From: Thaumasiovibrio sp043421945 | GTDB taxonomy: Bacteria; Pseudomonadota; Gammaproteobacteria; Enterobacterales; Vibrionaceae | Assembly (NCBI GenBank): GCA_043421945.1 | Contig: JBHOGO010000011.1 | Location: forward strand, 19,865-83,864 | Reading direction: 5' to 3' | DNA length: 64,000 nucleotides | Shown here: in pieces, positions 51,916 to 59,600 of the stretch | How positions within the stretch are numbered: the stretch's first letter is position 1 | Layout: every line of letters begins with the position of its first letter | Program-made: the position numbers and the translations under genes | The notes under the pieces: generated by a model | The model's database searches: none | Told to the model about the DNA's origin: nothing | What the model saw: only the letters and a program-made list of their open reading frames with translations

Positions 51916-52311
51916 ATGCAAGAGTTGAGTAAAGGCTTAGTGCTGTTTAGCGCACTGCTCAGCCCGCTTGCCATGGCAGATTGGCAGTTAAATGTAGATT
52001 TAGAGTTGTTGGCTCCAGAAAGCCAGCAGAGTGGTTATGCGTCGGTGTTTCTATCACCTGGTGAAGAAACGATATTCTTGGAAACGCAGGATAGCACTGC
52101 GCCAATTAAAGGCAGTGCAGAATTGATATCCGTTAGTGCAGAAGCTATTACCGTCGCTTTGACGGTGACTCAACAGCAACCGAGTGGCGATTGGGCAACG
52201 TTAGCAACACCAACATTGTCAGCTGGCCTAGATGCACCTGTGAGTATGGCAATAGCCGATCCTGAACGTCAGCAGACATTGAACCTAGCAGTGTCGATTA
52301 CCTCGAGTTAG
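51916..52311 (+). CDS. secreted small protein of unknown function in the yfeY position
   Basis: I do not recognise a family. The 131-residue product has a signal peptide (MQELSKGLVLFSALLSPLAMA) and a mature part starting DWQLNVDLELL that looks like an all-beta domain (alternating Val/Ile/Thr), with no Cys. ATG 51916 follows GGAAGAG at a normal distance; a GTG-ATG pair at 51898 is in frame but would put charged residues before the signal. It lies between the yfeZ-like gene and yfeX. E. coli has the lipoprotein YfeY here, but I see no lipobox and no clear similarity. Confidence 0.65.
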   Translation: MQELSKGLVLFSALLSPLAMADWQLNVDLELLAPESQQSGYASVFLSPGEETIFLETQDSTAPIKGSAELISVSAEAITVALTVTQQQPSGDWATLATPTLSAGLDAPVSMAIADPERQQTLNLAVSITSS

Positions 52312-52473
52312 TATCCGCGACTTTTCGTTAACATCGGTACCTGTCTATCGATATCAGCATAGGCTGGGCTATCCTTTATCATTTCGATTAAACTGCCTGT
52401 GTTTATATCAAGATATCCTGTTGGCGGTTGTGTAAAATAGAGTCGAGCAATGTCTAATTATAAAGGAAAGACT

Positions 52474-53379
52474 ATGTCGACTATTCAGCCGGGTATTTTA
52501 CCGAATGCAGGACCATTCGCTTTGTACGTGACTCTTAACGTTAAAGCGTTAACAGCATCTGTTCGTGGTCAACTTAACCAGTTCCATCAGCTCGTCAGTG
52601 ATATTAATCAAGCGAATGATGCGGACTTAAAAGCGACCATCGCATTTGGTCATCAGTTTTGGCATACATTATCAGTAAAGGCTGGTGATGATACCGACTT
52701 TGATACATTCTCACCTCTTGGTAACGGCTCTATCACCGCGCCTGCAACAGAATCAGATATTATGATTCATGTTCATTCTACGCGTCATGACTTGCACTTC
52801 CTTTTATTGAGAAAGTTTATCTCATCCATCGCTTCAGATATCGTTGTTACCGACGAGACATACGGATATCGTTATCTTGACTGCCGTGACATGACAGATT
52901 TCATTGATGGAACAGAGAATCCATCTGAAGACGCGGATCGCCGTGATGTCGCGATGATTACCGAAGGTGAGCTAGCGGGTGGTAGTTTTGTGATGCTACA
53001 GCGCTTTGAGCACAATTTACCTGCGTGGAATGCGATGGGTATTGCACAGCAGGAAGCCGCGGTAGGGCGAACAAAGAAAGACTCCATAGAGCTTGATGAG
53101 GTACCTGCAAACTCGCATGTTGGTCGTGTTGATATCAAAGAAGAAGGTAAAGGGCTTAAGCTAGTGCGCCATAGCTTACCGTATGGCTCGGTCAGTGGTG
53201 AGCATGGACTTCTCTTCATCGCATACTGTAACACTCAGCATAACTTTAAGCAGATGCTGAATAGTATGTATGGAGAAACAGATGGGACGACCGACAGACT
53301 ACTTGATTTTACGACAGCAGTGACAGGTGGGTATTATTTTGCGCCGTCAATAGAGCAACTAGAGAAGGTGACCGGCTAA
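52474..53379 (+). CDS. yfeX: dye-decolorizing (Dyp-type) heme peroxidase YfeX
   Basis: Cytoplasmic heme peroxidase of the Dyp class. The 301 residues show QPGILPNAGPFALYVTLNV, the hallmark GxxDG-type motif FIDGTENPSED with the distal Asp, FVMLQRFEHNLPAWNAM with the proximal heme region, GRTKKDSIELDEVP, HVGRVDIKEEGKG and SLPYGSVSGEHGLLFIAYC in parts. ATG 52474 follows AAAGGAAAG; an in-frame ATG at 52450 lacks a good ribosome site. It ends before the bidirectional terminator that it shares with crr. Confidence 0.94.
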   Translation: MSTIQPGILPNAGPFALYVTLNVKALTASVRGQLNQFHQLVSDINQANDADLKATIAFGHQFWHTLSVKAGDDTDFDTFSPLGNGSITAPATESDIMIHVHSTRHDLHFLLLRKFISSIASDIVVTDETYGYRYLDCRDMTDFIDGTENPSEDADRRDVAMITEGELAGGSFVMLQRFEHNLPAWNAMGIAQQEAAVGRTKKDSIELDEVPANSHVGRVDIKEEGKGLKLVRHSLPYGSVSGEHGLLFIAYCNTQHNFKQMLNSMYGETDGTTDRLLDFTTAVTGGYYFAPSIEQLEKVTG

Positions 53380-53454
53380 ATTTCCGTTCGGAATGACGTC
53401 TATTGTGGATACTAATCGTTTTCGGTATTCACAATATTCTCTAAGACTCAGAAA

Positions 53455-53484
53455 CAAAAAACGCCGCAGAAGCGGCGTTTTTTT
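53455..53484. terminator. bidirectional terminator between yfeX and crr
   Basis: ACGCCGC (53461-53467) and GCGGCGT (53472-53478) with a four-base loop, flanked by an A-run and a T-run. It lies between convergent genes and can stop both. Confidence 0.94.
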
Positions 53485-53498
53485 ATAACAGAGTAAAA

Positions 53499-54008
53499 TT
53501 ACTTAGTTACTTTCAGTACTGGCGTTTCACCAACAGCAACGGCACCAGAAAGCTTAGTTAGCTCTTTGATTTCGTCCATGTTTGAGATAACAACAGGAGT
53601 CAGTGTTGATTTAGCTTTTTCTTCTAGAAGTGCTAGATCAAACTCGATAACTGTATCGCCCGCTTTTACTGTTTGGCCTTCTTCAGCGATGCGCTTGAAG
53701 CCTTCGCCTTTTAGCTCAACAGTATCAATGCCGAAGTGAACGAATAGCTCGATACCATCATCAGACTCGATTGAGAATGCGTGGTTAGTTTCGAAGATCT
53801 TGCCGATAGTACCGTTTACTGGTGCTACCATTTTGTCGCCCGCAGGTTTGATCGCGATACCGTCACCAACGATTTTTTCTGCGAAAACGACATCTGGCAC
53901 ATCTTCAATGTTAACGATTTCACCAGAAAGAGGAGCGATGATATCGATCGCACCCGTGTTCGCGCTATCGTCCGAAACTAGCTTTTTAAGTTTGTCAAAC
54001 AGACCCAT
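53499..54008 (-). CDS. crr: glucose-specific PTS enzyme IIA component
   Basis: Phosphocarrier that passes phosphate from HPr to IIBC-Glc, and a global regulator of sugar uptake and adenylate cyclase. The 169 residues match IIA-Glc exactly in layout: MGLFDKLKKLVSDD, IDIIAPLSGEIVNIEDVPDVVF in parts, ETNHAFSIESDDGIELFVHFGIDTVELKGEGF in parts, with the two active-site His residues in TNHAF and FVHFG. It lies 38 bp after ptsI. Its partner FrsA is encoded at 34079. Confidence 0.97.
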   Translation of the reverse strand: MGLFDKLKKLVSDDSANTGAIDIIAPLSGEIVNIEDVPDVVFAEKIVGDGIAIKPAGDKMVAPVNGTIGKIFETNHAFSIESDDGIELFVHFGIDTVELKGEGFKRIAEEGQTVKAGDTVIEFDLALLEEKAKSTLTPVVISNMDEIKELTKLSGAVAVGETPVLKVTK

Positions 54009-54046
54009 TTTGTTGCTCCTAAGCGATTATTTTATCTGCGATTATA

Positions 54047-55768
54047 TTAGCAGATAGTTTTCTCTGCGATAAATTTTTCTACGTGTGCTTCGATTTCAGC
54101 TGCGGTAGGCATTGCTAGTGCTTCATCAGCCATTTGCTTAACTTCAGAGAAGTTAGTGTTACGGATGATTTTCTTAACACGTGGAATAGAGATGCCAGAC
54201 ATACTAAATTCATCTAGGCCCATGCCGAGTAGTAGTAATGTTGCGCGCTCGTCACCAGCGAGTTCACCACACATACCTGTCCATTTTCCTTCCTTGTGAG
54301 AAGCATCGATAACTTGCTTAATCACTGTTAGGACAGCAGGAGATAGCGGGTTATAAAGGTGAGAAATCAGCTCATTACCACGGTCTACCGCTAGAGTATA
54401 CTGAGTAAGGTCGTTGGTACCAATACTAAAGAAAGAAACTTCTTTAGCAAGGTGATGCGCAATTGCAGCTGCAGCTGGTGTTTCTACCATCACGCCAATC
54501 TCTACGCTTTCATCAAAGGCTAGGCCTTCAGCGCGAAGCTCAGCTTTATATTCTTCAATCGCTTTTTTCAGTTCACGGATTTCTTCAACAGAAATAATCA
54601 TCGGGAACATAATGCGAAGCTTACCGTGTGCCGATGCACGTAAAATACCACGTAGTTGGTCACGTAGAATTTCACGACGGTCAAGGCTGATACGAACTGC
54701 ACGCCAACCCAAGAATGGGTTCATTTCTTGCGGTAAGTCCATATAAGGTAAGTCTTTATCACCACCAATATCCATAGTACGGATGATCACTGGTTCGCCA
54801 TGCATTGCTTCTGCAACGTCTTTATAGGCTTGATATTGTTCTTCTTCCGTTGGCAGTGCGTCACGGTCCATAAACAGGAATTCGGTACGGTATAGACCGA
54901 CACCTTCACCGCCGTTACGGTTAATACCGTCACAGTCTTTTACAGTACCAATGTTACCGCAAACTTCGACTTGGTGGCCATCGAGTGTAATGGCTGGAAG
55001 ATCTTTTAGCTTTGCAAGTTCAGCTTTTTCCGCGTTGTTTTTATCGCGAATCGCTTTGAATTTGTTTAGTTCAGCGTCGCTAGGGTTGATAACGATTTGA
55101 TTGTTAATCGCATCAAGAACCAGCATGTCGCCGTTTTGAACTTGTTGAGTAATGTCGTTCGTACCAACAATCGCTGGAAGCTCAAGAGAGCGAGCCATAA
55201 TTGATGTGTGCGACGTACGGCCACCGATGTCGGTAATAAAGCCTAGAACGTAATCTAGGTTAATCTGTGCCGTTTCAGATGGTGTTAAGTCGTTAGCAAC
55301 TAGGATAACTTCTTCGTTAATCGAACTTAGCGATACGACATTGATGCCTAGTGCATTTTTAACAAAGCGTGAACCGATATCACGGATATCAGTTGCACGC
55401 TCTTTAAGGTACTCATCATCTAAAGACTCGAGAGTCGTCGCTTGCTCTTCAATAATTGAATAGATAGCAAGATCCGCACTCGCGTTGTTGTCTTTAATGA
55501 AAGTGATGATTTCATCTTCCAGCTCTTCGTCTTCAAGCAGCATGATATGACCTTCGAAGATAGCTTCTTTCTCTTCGCCGAAGGTTTCACGTGCTTTATC
55601 TTTGATTGTTTCAAGCTGCTCAGCAGACTTGCTACGTGCATCATAGAAACGTTGAATTTCACTCTCTACATCGCTGATAGGAGATTGATTAAGAACGATC
55701 TCCTCTTCTTTCAACAGTAAGGCTTTGCCAAAAGCAATGCCCGGAGAGGCCGGAATTCCTGAAATCAT
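54047..55768 (-). CDS. ptsI: PTS enzyme I (phosphoenolpyruvate-protein phosphotransferase)
   Basis: Transfers phosphate from phosphoenolpyruvate to HPr. The 573 residues show ISGIPASPGIAFGKALLL, the phospho-His motif GGRTSHTSIMARSLELPAIVG in parts, GEGVGLYRTEFLFMDRDALP, NPFLGWRAVRISLDRREILRDQLRGILRASAHG in parts, EIGVMVETPAAA, FFSIGTNDLTQYTLAVDRGN and CGELAGDERATLLLLGMG. It lies between ptsH and crr in the standard pts operon. Confidence 0.97.
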   Translation of the reverse strand: MISGIPASPGIAFGKALLLKEEEIVLNQSPISDVESEIQRFYDARSKSAEQLETIKDKARETFGEEKEAIFEGHIMLLEDEELEDEIITFIKDNNASADLAIYSIIEEQATTLESLDDEYLKERATDIRDIGSRFVKNALGINVVSLSSINEEVILVANDLTPSETAQINLDYVLGFITDIGGRTSHTSIMARSLELPAIVGTNDITQQVQNGDMLVLDAINNQIVINPSDAELNKFKAIRDKNNAEKAELAKLKDLPAITLDGHQVEVCGNIGTVKDCDGINRNGGEGVGLYRTEFLFMDRDALPTEEEQYQAYKDVAEAMHGEPVIIRTMDIGGDKDLPYMDLPQEMNPFLGWRAVRISLDRREILRDQLRGILRASAHGKLRIMFPMIISVEEIRELKKAIEEYKAELRAEGLAFDESVEIGVMVETPAAAAIAHHLAKEVSFFSIGTNDLTQYTLAVDRGNELISHLYNPLSPAVLTVIKQVIDASHKEGKWTGMCGELAGDERATLLLLGMGLDEFSMSGISIPRVKKIIRNTNFSEVKQMADEALAMPTAAEIEAHVEKFIAEKTIC

Positions 55769-55819
55769 AACTGTACCTTAATTAAAAACAAACAAGTGTA
55801 AGTGATGTGAGCGGGCTAC

Positions 55820-56077
55820 TTAGTGTAGTTCGTCCATCAATGCAACTAGGTGATCAACTGCTGCTTGCGCTTGAGCGCCTTCTGCAGAGATAGTTACAAC
55901 AGTACCTTTAACTAGACCCAGCGTTTGAAGTTTGAAAAGGCTCTTAGCTGAAGCGCTTTTACCATTCGAAGTTACAGTAATGTCAGCGTCAAAAGATTTA
56001 GCTTCTTTTACGAACTGAGCTGCTGGACGAGTGTGTAGGCCGTTTTCTGCTGTGATTTCAACTTGCTTCTGATACAT
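55820..56077 (-). CDS. ptsH: phosphocarrier protein HPr
   Basis: Small phosphocarrier between enzyme I and the IIA proteins. The 85 residues have the active-site His 15 in ENGLHTRPAAQFV, the Ser region SNGKSASAKSLFKLQTLGL, and the C-terminal GAQAQAAVDHLVALM. It is the first gene of ptsH-ptsI-crr; ptsI starts 51 bp on. Confidence 0.97.
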   Translation of the reverse strand: MYQKQVEITAENGLHTRPAAQFVKEAKSFDADITVTSNGKSASAKSLFKLQTLGLVKGTVVTISAEGAQAQAAVDHLVALMDELH

Positions 56078-56206
56078 TTTGTCACCCCGATTGTTAATAA
56101 AAATCTTTATAATGATTCGCTTGCTATAGCATACCGTATTTTGGTCTCGCAGCGAATTTCTGTGTTAGAATCTTACCCGATTTGGACATATTTCAGGTCA
56201 AAATTT

Positions 56207-56224
56207 TGTGAGTAAAGCGTCACA
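56207..56224 (-). promoter_or_regulatory. CRP-like inverted repeat upstream of ptsH
   Basis: TTTGTGA (56205-56211) and TCACAAA (56220-56226) form a perfect 7-bp inverted repeat about 130 bp upstream of ptsH. The arms match CRP half-sites but the spacer is eight bases where CRP normally has six. The pts operon is CRP-controlled in enterobacteria; here the site is tentative. Confidence 0.4.
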
Positions 56225-56312
56225 AACTGGATTGAAATTGGAGACAACCATTTTATTTCGAGCCAGAAAATAAATCCCCTTCGTTATAAGCGCCCGGTCA
56301 TAAAAAAGCAAT

Positions 56313-56334
56313 AAAAAAGCCCCAAAAAGGGGCT
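56313..56334 (-). terminator. intrinsic terminator of cysK
   Basis: On the minus strand AGCCCC and GGGGCT (56334-56329 and 56323-56318) close a five-base loop and run into TTTTTT (56318-56313). It lies 56 bp past cysK and upstream of the pts promoter region. Confidence 0.92.
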
Positions 56335-56389
56335 CTGATCACATTTTTTATATGACACACGCAACAGGTTGCTGAATCGAGTGAGATAA

Positions 56390-57358
56390 TTACTGCTGGA
56401 GCTCTTGCTCAGTAAATATACCAGCAAAAAGAGCACTTGTTAGGTAACGCTCGCCTGAGCTTGGCAGGATGACAACAACGTTTTTCCCTGCATATTCAGG
56501 ACGTTCCGCTAGACGATTTGCCGCGACAACAGCTGCGCCTGAAGAAATACCCGCAAGAATACCTTCTTCTTCCATGAGGCGACGAGCCATGGCAATCGCA
56601 TCTTCAGAAGAGACGAGTTCCACTTCATCAACTAAATCAAGGTCTAGGTTGCCAGGAATAAATCCTGCACCGATACCTTGGATTTTATGAGGCGCTGGCT
56701 GGATTTCATCACCCGCTCGTACTTGAGTAATGACTGGAGATTCTGTTGGCTCTACAGCAACTGTAGTAATTTGTTTGCCTTTTTGTTGCTTAATGTAGCG
56801 ACTGACACCTGTAATTGTACCCCCAGTGCCGACACCGGCAACGAAAACGTCAATGTCACCATCAGTTGCTTCCCAGATTTCTGGTCCTGTGGTTTTTTCG
56901 TGAATTTCAGGGTTGGCTGGGTTGTTAAATTGTTGCAGCATTAGATATTTTTCAGGGTCTTGTGCAACAATTTCTTCTGCTTTAGAGATAGCCCCTTTCA
57001 TGCCTTTTGGTGCTTCAGTTAATACAAGGTTCGCCCCAAGTGCTTTGAGTAGCTTACGGCGCTCAAGACTCATGCTCTCAGGCATCGTTAGTGTTAGTTT
57101 GTAACCTCGTGCTGCTGCCACAAACGCAAGAGCGACACCGGTATTACCACTAGTAGGCTCTACGAGTTCTACGCCAGCTTTTAACTTACCACTTTTTTCA
57201 GCATCCCAGATCATGTTTGCGCCGATACGACATTTAACACTGAAACTAGGGTTACGTGCTTCAACTTTTGCTAAAACATTGCCTTTGCTCACGCGGTTAA
57301 GGCGAACGAGTGGAGTATCACCAATGGTTAATGAATTATCTTCGTAGATCTTGCTCAT
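56390..57358 (-). CDS. cysK: cysteine synthase A (O-acetylserine sulfhydrylase)
   Basis: PLP enzyme that makes cysteine from O-acetylserine and sulfide. The 322 residues show IYEDNSLTIGDTPLVRLNRV, PSFSVKCRIGANMIWDAEKSG with the PLP Lys, the substrate loop VEPTSGNTGVALAFVAAARGY in parts, GVGTGGTITGVSRYIK, and EEEGILAGISSGAAVVAA. It lies between cysZ and the pts operon as in E. coli. Confidence 0.97.
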   Translation of the reverse strand: MSKIYEDNSLTIGDTPLVRLNRVSKGNVLAKVEARNPSFSVKCRIGANMIWDAEKSGKLKAGVELVEPTSGNTGVALAFVAAARGYKLTLTMPESMSLERRKLLKALGANLVLTEAPKGMKGAISKAEEIVAQDPEKYLMLQQFNNPANPEIHEKTTGPEIWEATDGDIDVFVAGVGTGGTITGVSRYIKQQKGKQITTVAVEPTESPVITQVRAGDEIQPAPHKIQGIGAGFIPGNLDLDLVDEVELVSSEDAIAMARRLMEEEGILAGISSGAAVVAANRLAERPEYAGKNVVVILPSSGERYLTSALFAGIFTEQELQQ

Positions 57359-57474
57359 GAATGCGTTCCTTCGTTACACGGGATAAGTCACTCTAGCATA
57401 CGCATATTCTGGCAGTACCGAAGGAACAAATGGTTATATGTTATTGTTCTTAGAAGGCAATGTATTCGGCTGCA

Positions 57475-58203
57475 TCATATCGATTCTGCTTTATATTTGT
57501 CTACCCATAAAGCGGTTGCGCCACAGACAGCGACAGGCATGACAATAAGATTGAGCAAGGGCACCATCGTAAAGAGGGTGACGCAACTACCGAAACCGAT
57601 ACTGGTTGAGTAAGGCGAAGAGAGTTGGTCTTTCATCTCTCTAAAGGGCACCTTATGGTTATCAAACGGGTAGTCGAGGTACTGAATTGCCATCATCCAT
57701 GCCCCAAATAGAAACCACAATACAGCGCCTGCCGTTTGGCCAATGGCTGGAATGAATAACAAGATGAACAAGCCTAGGGCTTTAGGAAGGTAATAGGCGA
57801 GCTTTTGCCACTCTCTTGCCATGATTCTTGGTAAGTCTCGCGCAAGAGCACTGAAGCCAGAGTTTGGAGTCGGGGAGTCAGTGAGCTTTGCTTCTAGCTG
57901 TTCGGCGAGTAAGCCATTAAAGGGGGCTGCGATGATATTGGCTATTGTGCTAAAAAAGTATGCGAATGTGACAATGATAGCCATAAATGCAAGAGGCTCG
58001 AGAATAAACGATAACCAGTGAAGCCAACTCGGGAGTAGTGAGGAGATCCAATTGTCTACCCATGTCCCAACGCGACCGAGAAGGTAAAGGAAGGCAGCCC
58101 CAAACAAAAGGAGATTAATGACCAGAGGGATAAAGACAAAGCGCTTGATGCCTGGAAGTAGCGCCAATGAAAATCCTTTTAAAAAGTACTGAAACCCTAA
58201 CAT
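57475..58203 (-). CDS. cysZ: sulfate transporter CysZ
   Basis: Inner-membrane sulfate importer. The 242 residues have several membrane segments and the CysZ text GFQYFLKGFSLALLPGIKRFVFIPLVINLLLF in parts, WLHWLSFILEPLAFM, IIAAPFNGLLAEQLEAKL, and YLDYPFDNHKVPFREMKDQL. It lies 116 bp upstream of cysK on the same strand, forming a sulfur pair, and is divergent from zipA. Confidence 0.95.
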   Translation of the reverse strand: MLGFQYFLKGFSLALLPGIKRFVFIPLVINLLLFGAAFLYLLGRVGTWVDNWISSLLPSWLHWLSFILEPLAFMAIIVTFAYFFSTIANIIAAPFNGLLAEQLEAKLTDSPTPNSGFSALARDLPRIMAREWQKLAYYLPKALGLFILLFIPAIGQTAGAVLWFLFGAWMMAIQYLDYPFDNHKVPFREMKDQLSSPYSTSIGFGSCVTLFTMVPLLNLIVMPVAVCGATALWVDKYKAESI

Positions 58204-58273
58204 ACTGATGACGTCTTACTCTAAATTGTAACAATGCCTTACATACTACCTACCAACGTAAATGGCAGCAACT

Positions 58274-58317
58274 AGTGCACAAAAATTGCTTTTCGTTTCA
58301 CACAGTGCACAATTTTT
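58274..58317. repeat. paired AGTGCACAA direct repeats between cysZ and zipA
   Basis: AGTGCACAAAAATT (58274-58287) and AGTGCACAATTTTT (58304-58317) repeat with a 30-bp period (about three helical turns), each holding the GTGCAC palindrome. They lie 70-115 bp upstream of cysZ and could be operators for the divergent cysZ/zipA promoters. I cannot name the regulator. Confidence 0.5.
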
Positions 58318-58529
58318 GAACGTATAATCATATTCAGGTTCGAATAATAAGATTGAGGTTCTAATTCTTATGAGAGATTTGGTACATTAACACTTAGAGT
58401 TTAATCGACGTCTTGTTATTGAGGTTGGATGGCAAGGATATGTTTTGATAACGCGTGTTCATTGGCTAGCTTATGGTTAGCCAGTTTGTTGGAAAGCGTT
58501 TAGGGACAATAACAAACAGAGATAATGTG

Positions 58530-59528
58530 ATGCAGGAATTGCGCTTAGTTCTTATTGTGGTTGGAGTGTTAGCAATAACCGCTTTATTGATACATGGTTT
58601 ATGGACAAACCGAAAAGAACAGCCCGCCAAGTTTGGTGAAAAACCGCACAAGAAGATGTCTGATATGGACGATCAAGGTTTTGATCAAGATGGTATCGGC
58701 GAAGTGCGTGTTGTTGCTGAAACGCAGGCTCGTCAAGAGCCCGAATTTAGTTTTGGTGAGACGCTATCCAACGATCCTTTGATGGATGCGACACCAAGCC
58801 AACCTTCTCAAAATGACGCTTCTATACCAACGAGGGAAGCTCAGTATGGCAGTCATCGAGTAGAAAGTGAGCCAATCGCTACGCAGCCAAGAGCGAATGA
58901 GCAAGGCCGCCAAGAAGCGATTGAGCCGACATTGAGCTTTTCGGCATCTGATGATGATCTTCAAGGAGATCGCGTGACATCAACCGCGGCACCAACAGCA
59001 TCGCCGGCGCCAACTGCCGCTGAGCCTGTAGAAACGCTCGCAAATGAAGAGGTGGTTCGCACAGGTGAGCAAACGATCGCTGTAGAGCCCGTAGATATCG
59101 TTGAAGAAGTGCCAGAACCAGAACCAGAAGTACTGGTGTTACACGTACATGCGACTCAAGGCGAAGTATTCAAGGGCGCACGTTTAATTAACACCATGGA
59201 ACAAAATGGCCTTAGCTTTGGTGATATGAATATCTACCATCGTCATAGTGACGACATGGCGAGTTCAAAAGTGATTTTTAGTGTGGCAAATATTGTTAAG
59301 CCGGGTGTCTTTCATCAGGGCGTTGATTTTGAAACTCCGGGGATCTCATTCTTCATGACTTTGCCTTGCTATGGTAACGCAGAATCAAATTTCAACTTGA
59401 TGCTTCAGACTGCTCAGCAAATCGCCGATGACCTTAGCGGTTTGGTGATGGATGAACAGCGACAGATGATCACACCACAAAAACTCGATACCTATCGAGA
59501 AAAGATAAAACGCTTCCAGACATCGTAA
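58530..59528 (+). CDS. zipA: cell division protein ZipA
   Basis: Tethers FtsZ to the inner membrane. The 332 residues have an N-terminal membrane helix (ELRLVLIVVGVLAITALLIHGLW), a charged region, a long Pro/Glu/Ala/Thr-rich linker, and a C-terminal FtsZ-binding domain (VLVLHVHATQGEVFKGARLINTMEQNGLSFGDMNIYHR in parts, FSVANIVKPGVFHQGVDFETPGISFFMTLPC in parts). ATG 58530 is chosen; an in-frame GTG directly before it is possible. ligA follows after 72 bp, the standard pair. Confidence 0.95.
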   Translation: MQELRLVLIVVGVLAITALLIHGLWTNRKEQPAKFGEKPHKKMSDMDDQGFDQDGIGEVRVVAETQARQEPEFSFGETLSNDPLMDATPSQPSQNDASIPTREAQYGSHRVESEPIATQPRANEQGRQEAIEPTLSFSASDDDLQGDRVTSTAAPTASPAPTAAEPVETLANEEVVRTGEQTIAVEPVDIVEEVPEPEPEVLVLHVHATQGEVFKGARLINTMEQNGLSFGDMNIYHRHSDDMASSKVIFSVANIVKPGVFHQGVDFETPGISFFMTLPCYGNAESNFNLMLQTAQQIADDLSGLVMDEQRQMITPQKLDTYREKIKRFQTS

Positions 59529-59559
59529 TACGATCGATGTCGTGCACTTATTTTTATAA

Positions 59560-59588
59560 CAGGCTCCAGAAAGGGGCCTGATTTATTT
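59560..59588 (+). terminator. weak terminator between zipA and ligA
   Basis: CAGGCTCC (59560-59567) pairs with GGGGCCTG (59573-59580), with one G-U pair and loop AGAAA, followed by ATTTATTT. ligA begins 20 bases later, so the hairpin may attenuate rather than stop transcription. Confidence 0.55.
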
Positions 59589-59600
59589 CAGGTATACACC

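Noticed and set aside
58341..58360. tRNA T-loop-like GTTCGAATA
   Set aside because: No acceptor or anticodon stem can be formed around it.
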